A stretch of 64,000 bases of DNA from CAYWMD01 sp964458575 (GCA_964458575.1 CAYWMD010000008.1:62001-126000); one strand, 5' to 3'. Counted from the first letter of the stretch, positions 27,939 through 37,431 are shown. Numbers and translations are program-made. The notes: generated from the sequence alone by a model not told the origin.

Positions 27939-27988
27939 ATTGTTTCGGGTACAAGAGGTCGTGAGTTCGAATCTCACCGCCCCGACCA
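27939..27988 (+). tRNA. 3' fragment of tRNA-Pro(CGG): probable attachment-site scar
   Basis: From left to right: anticodon stem 27939-27943, loop ttcgggt 27944-27950 with anticodon CGG, stem 27951-27955, variable loop aggtc, T stem/loop gtgag-ttcgaat-ctcac 27961-27977, acceptor strand cgccccg 27978-27984, discriminator A and CCA 27986-27988. The stem pairs 4 of 5. No D arm or 5' acceptor strand (expected cggggcg) precedes it. Such 3' tRNA pieces are left at the far end of elements integrated by tyrosine recombinases, with the intact tRNA at the other end; here that end would be to the left. Confidence 0.8.
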
Positions 27989-28046
27989 TCTTTCCAAAAT
28001 GCCAACTCGCAAGCTTGCTTTCCGTCGGCATGAACACGCGGCGGAT

Positions 28047-29162
28047 TTATACTTTGCCGGGAAACCAGCGTTCCGCCGCGGCGCGTTCCAACGCTGCGAC
28101 GGTTTCCAGCCCCTCGGATTGGCGTAATGCCCGGGTGCAATAACCCAAATAGGCCAGCGCCAGCGCCCGTTCATGGCCGGTCATACCGGTGTGCTGCGCG
28201 TAACCGGCAAACGCTTCGCTGGTCAACAATCTTTCGAGGCGCGCGAGCAAGCCTGTCACGGATTCGCGCCGCACCAGCACTGCGGGTTGGATGACGAAAT
28301 GAAACCAATCCCAACCCGGCACGCCCGCCGGTTCACCTCTTTCCCAGTCGAGCAGGGTCCAACGGCCGTGGCAGACTTTCACATTCCACGGTGCGCAGTC
28401 GCCGTGCGTGAGGGCGGCATGCATCCGAATTTCGGCCAGGGTTTGCACCGGGTTGGGCAGTGGCTTTTGTTCGCTCGCCGCCGCCAGCCGTTGCCACGCG
28501 CCGAGACTTTTCAACGGCACCAACTCCCCGACCGCGACCCACGAGGTCAGCAGTTCGGCCAGGGGTTTCGTGTCGTCCAAACCGGGGGCATGTCCGGGCA
28601 GAAAATCCATCGCGAACGCCTGGGCGCGTGCGGAATAAAGCGTTCCGCGCAATTTGGGCAGGCCGTGCGCTTGCCGCGGGGCTGTTCGCAGGAAGTTTTC
28701 CTCGTGTGTGAGCAATCGCCGCGCGGCATCGGTGTTTCCGACTTTCGCGACCGCAGAGGGTTCCCCACCCGCGTCAAACAGCAGGAAAATGAATCGCCGG
28801 CCCTCGGCGCGGGGATTGCCGGCGAGCACGGCGAATCGAGTGGAAAGTTCCGGTGGCAGCTTCGCCATTTCCGCCAGGAAGCGCACCAGCGGGTCGTCGT
28901 CCGCCAATCCAATTGAAGCTCGTTCCAGTCTTGGCCTTATTCCGAGCTGGAGCGCGACATTGAAGAGCGACTTGGCCGTGCGTGCCTTCAGGGTCTGGGC
29001 CGGATAAAGCGCAAGCGCTCTGGCCGCCAGCCGGGGCTCGTTGGGGAGCAGCAAAAACGGCTGACCGTTGCGGCGCACAACGTTCAACTCAATCTTCGTG
29101 CGCGCCGTCGTTGGCGCCGGCGCAAACAATTCCCGCCAATCACCTGCAATTGCGGACGTCAT
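28047..29162 (-). CDS. APH/choline-kinase-like phosphotransferase
   Basis: 371 residues. The kinase signature HGDCAPWN (catalytic Asp and metal-binding Asn) is followed by LLDWE, the DxE-type motif of aminoglycoside/choline kinase folds. The N-terminal half is divergent. It starts in an ATGA overlap with the upstream nucleotidyltransferase/kinase fusion and ends the glycan operon. It probably phosphorylates a sugar or lipid-linked intermediate; the substrate is unknown. It is the first chromosomal gene right of the tRNA scar. Confidence 0.7.
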   Translation of the reverse strand: MTSAIAGDWRELFAPAPTTARTKIELNVVRRNGQPFLLLPNEPRLAARALALYPAQTLKARTAKSLFNVALQLGIRPRLERASIGLADDDPLVRFLAEMAKLPPELSTRFAVLAGNPRAEGRRFIFLLFDAGGEPSAVAKVGNTDAARRLLTHEENFLRTAPRQAHGLPKLRGTLYSARAQAFAMDFLPGHAPGLDDTKPLAELLTSWVAVGELVPLKSLGAWQRLAAASEQKPLPNPVQTLAEIRMHAALTHGDCAPWNVKVCHGRWTLLDWERGEPAGVPGWDWFHFVIQPAVLVRRESVTGLLARLERLLTSEAFAGYAQHTGMTGHERALALAYLGYCTRALRQSEGLETVAALERAAAERWFPGKV

Positions 29163-30829
29163 GGGACGGTCTTCAAGATTTGGGCCAGTGTATCGCGCGC
29201 GAGCTCCTCCGCGGGCCGGCTGGCATCGGCGCTAATCACGGCTGCATCGCCGAAGGTCAGGGCATCCAATGCCGCTGCCTGCCGGCCGATTTCGGCCGCG
29301 GACAACTCCTGCTTGCGTCGCAGCAGCACCTCGGTCGGGGCGCGGAGTCGGATGAGGGCGTCCGGTTGCGGGAAGAGTTTCCCCGCAAACGCCAGCAGCC
29401 ATTTGGGGCCGGAGTATTTCACCGAAGCCGGGTCGAGGTGATAATTGTAGAAATAGCGGTCCACCAGGACCAGATACCCGCGCCGGAGTTTCGGTCGGAG
29501 CCAAAGCCAGAACGCCAGCCGGGTGCGCAGCAAATTTTTCACGAGCCGCGCGGCGGAAAGGATCGCGGCAACCACTCCGCCAGCGCTCTTCGTGTGACGC
29601 GGCTGGTTGCCGGATTCCGGCAGGGGAAACTCAAAGGATTCTTTCAACGATGGCAACCAGTGAAAATACCGCATCCCGGCAAAAATCTTATCGCGGGTAG
29701 CCAGCAAGGCGAGATTGCGCGCCAGCGTCGTTTTGCCCGAACCATCGAGTCCCGCCAGCACGATGAAGGCGCCCTTCCGCGACGCGGCCCGCTGGGTGAA
29801 TTGATCGGCCAGCCCGGAGCAAACAAAGTTCGCCAGGCCGCTGGCAAAGTCCGGCGAGAAGCCCATGCTCCCGCTGTTCACGTGAACGAAATGCGACGCG
29901 CCATCCGCTTCGCGCAATGCGGCAAAACTGCGCGCCGGTTCGCGCCACGGTTGCCGGAGGATGGGTGCCGGACGGTTTTGCGCCGGCCAGGATTCAATCG
30001 CGAGTCCGCCTTTGAACAACGCCTTGCGAATGGCGGAATCGTGCGCCCGCTCGATGCAACCGAACCCCTTCTTGAGCGGAAAGAGAATGGCCAGTTGGTC
30101 TCGCAGCTCGTTCAAGTCCGTCTCGCTGGCGCCAATGGACCGCAGCACGATGCCGGGCGGTGACTGGAGCCGGTTGGACAGTCGCGCCAGGTCATCGAGA
30201 ACGTAGGAGAAGGAGCGAATCGCCCGGGCTGGTTGGAGAAAAGTGCGCCGGCGGACGGCGCTGGCCAGGCGTGCGATCAATGTGGGCTCGGTCAACTGGT
30301 TCAGCAGGTTCTCGCGCACGCCGAACGTCGTTCCGAAAATGTCGGTCAGCGAATTCGGGTCCGTGATTTCCGGCTTCAATTCCTGCAATCGCTCCGCATA
30401 CCGTTCACTGAGTTTCCCCTGCCACAACGCCTGGGTCAGAACGATGACACATTCGTGGCGCGGATCAGGAACGTCGAACGTTGAAACTCGCCGACGTTGT
30501 TGCAGGATTTCCGCGGCGGTCAGCAGGTGATGCCGTTGCCAGCGCTTTTCCGTGTCCACGTCGATCCGCACGAAGCCGTTTGCGCCGTCCCAAAACACGA
30601 GCGAATGGTTCACGAACCTGGTTCTCTGCACCAACCGTTGACCGACGGCGCTGGCGGCAGATTCGCAGCAGGTGATGAGATCCAACACACGCTCCGGCAG
30701 GGTCAACAAATCCACGTCCGACGAGGTGTCGTCGAAGAGGTGGGCGTAATTGCGCTGGACGCAACAGGGGATTTGCCGTTCATCGAGGCGGCGGAACAAT
30801 TCCTCGAGCAATGCGCGGCGGGTGCTCAT
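29159..30829 (-). CDS. Nucleotidyltransferase-like / thymidylate-kinase-like fusion protein
   Basis: 556 residues from the ATG at 30829, which overlaps the glycosyltransferase stop (ATGA); longer in-frame extension would run through that gene and is rejected. The N-terminal part has a DVDLLT (DxD) motif as in nucleotidyltransferase-fold proteins acting on surface polysaccharides. The C-terminal kinase begins near residue 350, with P-loop GLDGSGKTT at about 360-368, a VDRYFYNY motif, and a lid-like RRKQEL segment as in thymidylate kinases. Substrate unknown; context points to glycan modification. Confidence 0.7.
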   Translation of the reverse strand: MSTRRALLEELFRRLDERQIPCCVQRNYAHLFDDTSSDVDLLTLPERVLDLITCCESAASAVGQRLVQRTRFVNHSLVFWDGANGFVRIDVDTEKRWQRHHLLTAAEILQQRRRVSTFDVPDPRHECVIVLTQALWQGKLSERYAERLQELKPEITDPNSLTDIFGTTFGVRENLLNQLTEPTLIARLASAVRRRTFLQPARAIRSFSYVLDDLARLSNRLQSPPGIVLRSIGASETDLNELRDQLAILFPLKKGFGCIERAHDSAIRKALFKGGLAIESWPAQNRPAPILRQPWREPARSFAALREADGASHFVHVNSGSMGFSPDFASGLANFVCSGLADQFTQRAASRKGAFIVLAGLDGSGKTTLARNLALLATRDKIFAGMRYFHWLPSLKESFEFPLPESGNQPRHTKSAGGVVAAILSAARLVKNLLRTRLAFWLWLRPKLRRGYLVLVDRYFYNYHLDPASVKYSGPKWLLAFAGKLFPQPDALIRLRAPTEVLLRRKQELSAAEIGRQAAALDALTFGDAAVISADASRPAEELARDTLAQILKTVP

Positions 30830-32061
30830 CGCGCGGACAGCAATTGTGCGTAGGTGCGTTCGAGCAGTTCGCGTTTCACGTCCCAGGTGAAGAGACGGCG
30901 CGTGCGTTCGGCGGCGTTTCGCCCGAGGCGGGCGCGCAACGCGGGGTCTTTTTGCAGCCGGCTCAAGGCATCGGCAAAGGCATGGACGGTTTCCTGCGGT
31001 GTTGTCACGGGAACTTTGATGCCAGAATCGGCGTCCAGCATTTCGGATGGTCCGGCCCAATCCAGACAAATCACCGGCAGCCCTTTGGACATGGCTTCCA
31101 ACAGCGCCGAGCCGCCGCTGTCGCGCAACGCGGGGAAGACCAGCACATTGGCGTTTTCGTAATGCGGCGCCAGTTGTGCGTGCGGCAATTGTCCGAGAAA
31201 TTTTACGTGGGATGCCACGCCGTAGGCTCGTGCCTCCTTGTGCCAGAGATCCAGGCCCAGCCCGGTGCCGATGATGGAGAATTCCCAATTTTGCATTTTC
31301 GACCGGGCCAGCGCAGCGAAAGCCAGTCCCATGGCGCGGGTGGGCAGACAATTTCCCACGTAGAGCAATCGGAAAATTTCATCGGTGCGATTTGGAAACT
31401 GGGCGGCCGTGCGTTCATCCTCCAGGCGCATGGCGTTGGGTGGTACCACAATGCATTTTGCCGCCACTTTGGGGCCGAGAAACCGCATGGTCGTGTGGTT
31501 GGACACAAAGATGACGTTCACCCGTTCCAAGGAGCGCTGCACCGGCGGCCAGGCGAACCAAAGCCAGTTGAAAACGCGTCGGATGGACTCGGGCAGGTAA
31601 AGCGGTCCGATGAAATTGTAAAAGCCAAACGGAATGTATTCGCCACCGGCCACCGGGCCCCACACGGAAGGAATTCCCATCCGGGTCGCGAGAAACGGAA
31701 CGCGAAAGGTGTGGAAAGTCGTTTGATGAACGATGGCGAACTGTTCCTGCCGGTGCCAGGCCTCGGCCAGCCGCACGGCCTGGTAAGCCCAGATCATTTT
31801 GCGCGCCCAGGCGCCGAACCGGCCGAAACAATCCGTCAGGAGACGCAAAAATTTTGGCACCGCGATGAAACGGGCGTGGATGCCATGCCGCTGCGCGTGC
31901 CGCTCCACAGCGTCACGCGCGTTGCTGCTGGTGAGGAGGTAAACCCGGTGCTTTTTGGCCGCTTGTTCGGCCCAGCCCCAGCCCAGCCAATGCTCGCCCG
32001 TCCCCTCGGGGTTGCAGGCATAGGCGATCATCAGCACCTTGGGTGCTTCAGCCGTGGTCAT
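30826..32061 (-). CDS. Family 4-type glycosyltransferase
   Basis: 411 residues. The GT-B fold signature in the C-terminal half is SGGSALLEAMSKGLPVI followed by DWAGPSEML, the nucleotide-sugar-binding E-x7-E region of GT4 enzymes. The N-terminus VLMIAYACNP...GWGWAEQAAK is typical of acceptor domains. It overlaps Glf (ATGA) upstream and the fusion kinase downstream. The likely job is transfer of a sugar in surface polysaccharide synthesis, possibly galactofuranose given the adjacent mutase. Confidence 0.82.
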   Translation of the reverse strand: MTTAEAPKVLMIAYACNPEGTGEHWLGWGWAEQAAKKHRVYLLTSSNARDAVERHAQRHGIHARFIAVPKFLRLLTDCFGRFGAWARKMIWAYQAVRLAEAWHRQEQFAIVHQTTFHTFRVPFLATRMGIPSVWGPVAGGEYIPFGFYNFIGPLYLPESIRRVFNWLWFAWPPVQRSLERVNVIFVSNHTTMRFLGPKVAAKCIVVPPNAMRLEDERTAAQFPNRTDEIFRLLYVGNCLPTRAMGLAFAALARSKMQNWEFSIIGTGLGLDLWHKEARAYGVASHVKFLGQLPHAQLAPHYENANVLVFPALRDSGGSALLEAMSKGLPVICLDWAGPSEMLDADSGIKVPVTTPQETVHAFADALSRLQKDPALRARLGRNAAERTRRLFTWDVKRELLERTYAQLLSAR

Positions 32062-33242
32062 ACGATCTGGTTGGCGATCATCTCTGCCACTGACGGTGTA
32101 AATCTCGGCAATGCTTCCGACTTCGCGTGGTAATTCTTAAGGAACAGCCGGGCGAAGTCGAGCGATTCGGCGATGACATGGTGCATGTCGAGGTAACGAT
32201 ACGTGGCCAGCCGGCCAAGGAAGGACACGGCCCGGGTTTCCCCGGCCAGCGCGTAGTATTCCTTCAGCAACACCTTGTCCGCCGGTCGTCGCACCGGGTA
32301 ATACGGTATGTCTTGTTCGCCGGTCGCGTGGCTGAACTCCGAAAAAGCGACCGTGCGGTCGTGTTTCTCCCACTTGGTGTAATGCTTGAACTCGTGAATG
32401 CGCGTGTGCGGGACGTGCAGGTCTGTGTAATTGACCACCGACGTGCCTTGAAGATCGCCCTCGGCTTCGTGGCGCTCAAATGTGACGGTGCGGTAACTCA
32501 GGCGGCCATGCTGGAAGTTGAAGAACGCGTCAATCGGTCCGGTAAAGAAGACGTGCTCGAACTCGCCGCCCCGGGCGGGGGCGAATTTCTCCGCCAGCCG
32601 CAATTCGATTTGCGGATGGTCCAGGATGCGGCGCACCAGTTCCGTGTAACCGGATTCCGGAATGCCCTGCAAGGAGCTGTTGTAGTAGCAATCGTTGCAG
32701 TCGAAGCGCACCGGCAGCCGCTTCAGGACGGACGCGGGGATCTCGGTCGGTTCGCAGCCCCAATGCTTCTTGGTATAACCGTAAAAGAAATTGTCGTAGA
32801 GTTCGCGCCCGACAAAACGCAGTGCCTGTTCTTCAAAATTCTGCGGCTCACCGATGGATTTGTCGCCGAGGGATTCGATGAACGCCCGGGCCTGCGCCGG
32901 GGAAAACGCCTTGCCGAAAAACTGGTTGATCGTCAGCAGATTGAGGGGCAGCCAGAACATGCCGCGCGGCGTCTGCGCCAGTACCCGATGCACGTAAGGG
33001 CGGAAGGGCATGAAGGAATTGACGTAGTCCCATACGTCCTGGCGGTCGGTGTGAAAGATGTGCGAGCCGTAGCGATGGACCATGACGCCCGTGGCTTCAT
33101 CGCGCTCCGTGTGGCAGTTGCCGGCCACGTGCGGGCGTTCGTCGAACACCAGCACGCGGCGATCCGTGTGCAACGCCAGTTCCCGGGCGACGACCGCACC
33201 GGCAAAACCCGCGCCGGCTACAGCGAAATGTTTGGATGCCAT
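32058..33242 (-). CDS. glf: UDP-galactopyranose mutase
   Basis: 394 residues from the ATG at 33242; an in-frame start at 33281 would add 13 residues that lack family features. The FAD-binding GAGFAGAVVARELA, the DERPHVAGNCHTE segment and RYGSHIFHTD are diagnostic of Glf. It interconverts UDP-galactopyranose and UDP-galactofuranose for surface glycan assembly. It begins a block of four overlapping genes; 208 nt of noncoding sequence upstream probably carry a promoter. Confidence 0.92.
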   Translation of the reverse strand: MASKHFAVAGAGFAGAVVARELALHTDRRVLVFDERPHVAGNCHTERDEATGVMVHRYGSHIFHTDRQDVWDYVNSFMPFRPYVHRVLAQTPRGMFWLPLNLLTINQFFGKAFSPAQARAFIESLGDKSIGEPQNFEEQALRFVGRELYDNFFYGYTKKHWGCEPTEIPASVLKRLPVRFDCNDCYYNSSLQGIPESGYTELVRRILDHPQIELRLAEKFAPARGGEFEHVFFTGPIDAFFNFQHGRLSYRTVTFERHEAEGDLQGTSVVNYTDLHVPHTRIHEFKHYTKWEKHDRTVAFSEFSHATGEQDIPYYPVRRPADKVLLKEYYALAGETRAVSFLGRLATYRYLDMHHVIAESLDFARLFLKNYHAKSEALPRFTPSVAEMIANQIV

Positions 33243-33450
33243 GAGTCCGCAAGCATACGGGTGGTTGCGGGTGGGATTCAACCCAGTTTCACCGTGGGCG
33301 AGAATTGTGGAAAGTGATTCGGACGGTTGGCTCTCGCCATATTGCCCAAGCCGAGGGAGGTGACCGAAGGATGCAAACGCACGCTATGGCACTCGAAACC
33401 GAAAAGACGTGGTGGTGCGGAGCGCACGAGTTTGGCGCCGAGCGGATCAC

Positions 33451-34275
33451 TCAAGAGCGCTTGCGTCCTAGAACGTGGATGTCAGAGCAAAGTGTGGGAA
33501 ACAACCGCAAGCCGCGGTCGGCCAGCATCACCAGTGAATTGAGCAGGCCAGCGGGGACGAAACCCAGCGTGGTGCTGTAGCGGCCAAGGAAATTGCGGCC
33601 GTAGGCCCCGAGCACCTCGAAGTCATTCCACTCCATGATCTGTTTGAGATCGGCGATGATCGGTTCGCGGACGTGTCCGCGGAAAACCGGATCCCCATCA
33701 TGATACCACCATTCAAGTCGGTCCCAGATGTTCTTCCCGATCAGGGCGAACAGCCGTTTCCGCAGATTCGCCGCGTTGGGCGTGACGAGCAGCAAGGAGC
33801 CGCGTGGCCGCAGCACGCGCGCAATCTCGCGAAACAACCGCTTGGGTGAGTGATGCCAGTGTTCAAGACTGTTAATGCTGGTGACCACGTCAACACTCGC
33901 CGAATCGAGCGGCAGCGGCTGACTGAGTAGATCGCACTGGATCACCCGCATTCCCAAGTTGTTCTTCCAGCCATCAATCAGCCGGTGCGTCGCCTCCAAA
34001 GCATGGCTGTCCACGCCGCCGCCGCCGGCGAAATCATCCGCGACGGTCACCTCCATGCCCAATGCCCGCGCCACCGGACCGAAGGCTGCCGTGCCACAGC
34101 CCAAATCCAGCAAGTGCCTGCCGGGTGAGAGCAAACCAGCCTCATGGAGCAATTGCAGATAGAACATCAACCGGGCATCCAAACGGCCGGTTTCTTTGGA
34201 CCAGCCATAAACTTCCGCGACCTTTTCGCGAAAAGCGCGATGACAAGCTTCGGGATCAAATCGTGTTTGTGTCAT
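33451..34275 (-). CDS. Class I SAM-dependent methyltransferase
   Basis: 274 residues. Motif I LLDLGCGTAAFGP (about 58-70) binds SAM; motif around VDVVTSINSLEHWHH and RVLRPRGSLLLVTPN matches Methyltransf_11/23-type enzymes. It lies 17 nt after the FAD oxidoreductase gene in a glycan cluster, so it may methylate a sugar or lipid intermediate. The acceptor cannot be read from sequence. Confidence 0.8.
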   Translation of the reverse strand: MTQTRFDPEACHRAFREKVAEVYGWSKETGRLDARLMFYLQLLHEAGLLSPGRHLLDLGCGTAAFGPVARALGMEVTVADDFAGGGGVDSHALEATHRLIDGWKNNLGMRVIQCDLLSQPLPLDSASVDVVTSINSLEHWHHSPKRLFREIARVLRPRGSLLLVTPNAANLRKRLFALIGKNIWDRLEWWYHDGDPVFRGHVREPIIADLKQIMEWNDFEVLGAYGRNFLGRYSTTLGFVPAGLLNSLVMLADRGLRLFPTLCSDIHVLGRKRS

Positions 34276-34292
34276 GGTTCGTGAATCGGATT

Positions 34293-35618
34293 TTAGAAGT
34301 GGATCAATTCAGCGGCGGCTTTGCCCTCTAACAGGGCGTCTTCCATGCCGCCGTAATTCCAGCCGCCCCACCGACCGCCGCTTTGAATACCATTTTGGCC
34401 AAGGTAATCCAGAACCGTTTTCCGGCAGGACTCGTAGTCGGCGTCAAAAATCACGTAGGCGTGTGGGATACGACACAGTTCCATGAACAGGATTTCGTCC
34501 GCGCTGGATAAAACCCGGGCGCGTCGGAGGTCGGCGAGGACGTGCGCCTTCAATTCATCGGGCCGTTGCAACAGTTCCATCGCCGCGCCGCCTGACATTT
34601 CGACGTAATAACTCCGGCAGCCGCTCGGCGCCGCCCCGGAATGGACGGCGGAATAGGAGCCCACTCGGTAAAAAACATATTCGGGTTCGGGAAAGTAAAT
34701 CCAATGATGCTGGCTGCCGATGTCGCCCGGCCCACGCACACCGATGTCGAAATAGTGAACCGTGGTGGCGCGCAGTTTCGCCGCGGTTTCCCGGATGTCG
34801 GCGGGTGCGTCGGTCACGACTTCCAGGAAGTTTTTCAGCGGCATGGTGTTCACCAGGTGTTGGTAGCGGATTTCTTCGCCGGTCGCGAGAGTGGCGGTCC
34901 TCCGGCCTGCATCCACCCGTTGGACGGTTGTTTCATATTGCGGGGGATGCAGGAGCGCTTTCGCCAATGCGCGGGGCAGCGCGCTGATACCGCCGGCGCG
35001 CGGATAAACGAACCGCGCGTTGTAGCCGAGTGATTCGCGCGAGAAACCCATGGCCCCTTTCACTACGTCTTCGAGCGACGGCCGGGGAATGAAGCGGTCA
35101 GCGTAGGTGGCGGAGATTTCTTCGAGCTTCACGGCCATCAACTTTTCATTGTACGGCACCATGAAATGTTTGCAGATGCCCTCGCCGAAGAGGCGTTCGA
35201 CGCTCTCCCGGAAGTTGCGCGGCGGGGCGCCGGGTGTGTTCAGTCCAAAGTCTTCGGGGTGGCGGGCCTTGAGCAAACCGAGCAGACACTCCAGCACCAC
35301 CTCCCGGGGCAGGCCGTAGGTGTTTGCCTGAAAAGGGTACGGGGTAAACACGCCGCGCAGATGAACCACCGCTTTGCGTTCATGTTCGGCAAGCTGGCCC
35401 GGCAGAATTTTGCTGACCAGTTCTTTCATTGCCGGAGTGCGCAGGTGCAGCCAGTGGCCAGTGCCGTCGCACAAAAAACCGCCGTGCCGCACCCGCGTGC
35501 GTACCATGCCGCCCGGTTCGTTTTCTTTTTCCACCAACAGGTAACCGTCCTTGAGGTGATAGGCGCACGAAAGGCCGGTCAGCCCCGCGCCCAAGATCAG
35601 GGTGGAACAGGTTTGCAT
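34293..35618 (-). CDS. FAD-dependent amine-oxidase/protoporphyrinogen-oxidase-like protein
   Basis: 441 residues from the ATG at 35618; upstream in-frame codons run into the deacetylase gene. The Rossmann FAD motif is LILGAGLTGLSCAYHL at the N-terminus, with EKENEPGGMVRT after it and GRWGGWNYGGMEDALLEGK near the C-terminus, as in NAD(P)-binding Rossmann/amino-oxidase-type proteins. In polysaccharide clusters such proteins are often annotated as protoporphyrinogen oxidase, but heme synthesis genes are absent here. A sugar-modifying role is inferred. Confidence 0.78.
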   Translation of the reverse strand: MQTCSTLILGAGLTGLSCAYHLKDGYLLVEKENEPGGMVRTRVRHGGFLCDGTGHWLHLRTPAMKELVSKILPGQLAEHERKAVVHLRGVFTPYPFQANTYGLPREVVLECLLGLLKARHPEDFGLNTPGAPPRNFRESVERLFGEGICKHFMVPYNEKLMAVKLEEISATYADRFIPRPSLEDVVKGAMGFSRESLGYNARFVYPRAGGISALPRALAKALLHPPQYETTVQRVDAGRRTATLATGEEIRYQHLVNTMPLKNFLEVVTDAPADIRETAAKLRATTVHYFDIGVRGPGDIGSQHHWIYFPEPEYVFYRVGSYSAVHSGAAPSGCRSYYVEMSGGAAMELLQRPDELKAHVLADLRRARVLSSADEILFMELCRIPHAYVIFDADYESCRKTVLDYLGQNGIQSGGRWGGWNYGGMEDALLEGKAAAELIHF

Positions 35619-35622
35619 GGCT

Positions 35623-36381
35623 TTAATCGGACGGGGTCGCCCGGAAGACCAGGGCCCGCATCCGTTCATAGGCGCAGGTTGGCACGAGTGCCTTCACGGC
35701 CTGCTTGCCCAGATAGACGAGGCGTGGCTGGCGGCCGGCCAGGATTTTCTGGAACTGGTGGTCGGTGGTGTGGCGATTAAGCGGCACGGTGGCCAGCGCG
35801 GTCAGATCGGGTTTCCGGTTGAATCCCCAGCGCATCGTGCGGATGACGCGCAGGCCAGCTGCGAGCGCGGCAGTTCGAACGGTTGAATTGATGTAGCCTC
35901 CCGGCGGCGCAAAAATCCACGGCTCACCCCCGGTTTCTTCGCGAAGGATTTTCCGGGCGGTGTCGAGCTGCTGCCGGACCTCGCTCGCGTTCATCGTGTC
36001 CATGCGCACGTGGTCGTGGCTGTGGCAGCCGATGGTTTGTCCGGCGTCAACGAGGGCGCGCAGTTGCTTGCGCGTGAGACGTCCAGGCTGGTCCAACTTG
36101 GCGGTCGGGACAAAAAACACGGCGCGCAAATCCAGTTGTTGGAGCACCGGCAACACGGTCTCGTGATGATCCTGAGTGGCGTCATCAAAACTTAAATAAC
36201 ATCGGGGCGTCGCCGGATCGGCGGTGGCGCAGAGGGTGCGCGGGTTCATGGGGGCCAGACCCGCTGCGATCAATTCGCGCATGTGTCGGGCGAACGTGCT
36301 GCGGGCGACCGTGTAAAAGTCCCGTTCAGAATCGGGGGTCGCATCGGTGCAAACCCGATGGTAAGTGAGGAAAAGGATCAC
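35623..36381 (-). CDS. Polysaccharide deacetylase
   Basis: 252 residues from a GTG at 36381 that overlaps the upstream stop (GTGA). LTYHRV opens the NodB fold, YLSFDDATQDHHE carries the metal/catalytic aspartates (usually DD), and GCHSHDHVRMD holds the zinc histidines (HSHDH). APPGGYIN fits the third motif. It removes N-acetyl groups from a surface polysaccharide. The gene starts inside the operon between a methyltransferase and the FAD oxidoreductase. Confidence 0.85.
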   Translation of the reverse strand: MILFLTYHRVCTDATPDSERDFYTVARSTFARHMRELIAAGLAPMNPRTLCATADPATPRCYLSFDDATQDHHETVLPVLQQLDLRAVFFVPTAKLDQPGRLTRKQLRALVDAGQTIGCHSHDHVRMDTMNASEVRQQLDTARKILREETGGEPWIFAPPGGYINSTVRTAALAAGLRVIRTMRWGFNRKPDLTALATVPLNRHTTDHQFQKILAGRQPRLVYLGKQAVKALVPTCAYERMRALVFRATPSD

Positions 36382-37301
36382 GGTTTCTCGGCAACGAGAA
36401 AAACGCCCAAGGTTGCCAGTTCCTGTTCCGAGTAGCGGTTGAAGGAAGGATGCACCTGCGTGCGCCGCAATTCCGCGAGATCCGCATCCGTCGGCGCGGT
36501 CAGTTTGAATTCGCGCAACTTGAAACCCGCCTGCAGGATGGCCTGATGATAATCCGGACCCTTGAGGCGGTTGAAACTCATCAAGGAGGAATTGATCCAG
36601 CGATCCCAAGTGCCGGGCGAATACGCCAGATGTTCATAGTGACCGTGGCGCAAGCTGGGATCACGAAACTGACCGACGAAATGAATGGTGGCGTGAAACA
36701 GCCCGCCCGGTTTGAGACAATGGTGCATGTCTTGCAAAACTCCCGGCAAAGCGTCCGGCGGAATGTGTTGCATCACCTGCGTGCAGATCACCACGTCGTA
36801 CTGACCTGGCCGGTCACGCAAGGTGCTGCCGTACGGCGCGCAGTATTCCATCCCGAGCGGTGACAGCGCGGCGCCGGCCTCGCAATCGGCGACCGGTTTC
36901 GTTTCGGGCAGTCGCTTGAGCCACGGTCGCCCAGGCCAGTCCGGCTCGGTCGCAATTTCCCGAAAAACGCGGATCGCGTCCTGCACCTTGGCGGCGTCCA
37001 TGTTCGGCGTGATGTCCGTGAGCGTCTGCCGGTTGGTCCCGAGGGCATACCACAGCAACGGGATGGTCGGATGCCAGCCCGATCCGTAGTCGAGCAAGCG
37101 GCCGTTGCTCAATTGCGCGGAGCATTTTTGTGCTTCCAGCCATTGCCAGAAATCCAGGCCCACGCCCATTTTGTGCTGCAGCCGTGAACGCGAGGCCACC
37201 GTGCTGTGCGTGATGTGCTCCTGAAGGAACTTGTAAAGGCCGGCGCCGCCCGGCAACGCCGACAATAGCCTGAATTCAGCGCTTTTGAGACGCCAGCCCA
37301 T
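36378..37301 (-). CDS. SAM-dependent methyltransferase, first gene of glycan operon
   Basis: 307 residues. The segment LLDYGSGWHPTIPLL is motif I; VVICTQVMQHIPPDALPGVL and CLKPGGLFHATIHFVGQ fit the later motifs of class I methyltransferases. It is the upstream-most gene of the minus-strand glycan run. The 130 nt before it (to the membrane-protein stop) could hold the promoter. Substrate unknown. Confidence 0.78.
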   Translation of the reverse strand: MGWRLKSAEFRLLSALPGGAGLYKFLQEHITHSTVASRSRLQHKMGVGLDFWQWLEAQKCSAQLSNGRLLDYGSGWHPTIPLLWYALGTNRQTLTDITPNMDAAKVQDAIRVFREIATEPDWPGRPWLKRLPETKPVADCEAGAALSPLGMEYCAPYGSTLRDRPGQYDVVICTQVMQHIPPDALPGVLQDMHHCLKPGGLFHATIHFVGQFRDPSLRHGHYEHLAYSPGTWDRWINSSLMSFNRLKGPDYHQAILQAGFKLREFKLTAPTDADLAELRRTQVHPSFNRYSEQELATLGVFLVAEKP

Positions 37302-37431
37302 GATACAGTGTAGGTTAAATCACAAAACCGGTCGCCACGCGGCGGAGACTGTCATTTACTCGCGCGCAGCCTAGTAAACGCCGGTTCGCAAACAAGAAAA
37401 AAGCGGACAGCGGACTGGCGAAAGCAACGGG

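Noticed and set aside
27900..27988. Intact tRNA-Pro or tRNA interrupted by an intron
   Set aside because: No D arm or 5' acceptor strand is visible upstream, bacterial introns in this tRNA are not expected, and the position at the island edge favours a scar.
30830..31351. N-terminal extension of the nucleotidyltransferase/kinase fusion
   Set aside because: It overlaps the glycosyltransferase gene in another frame; the ATG at 30829 with ATGA overlap is the better start.
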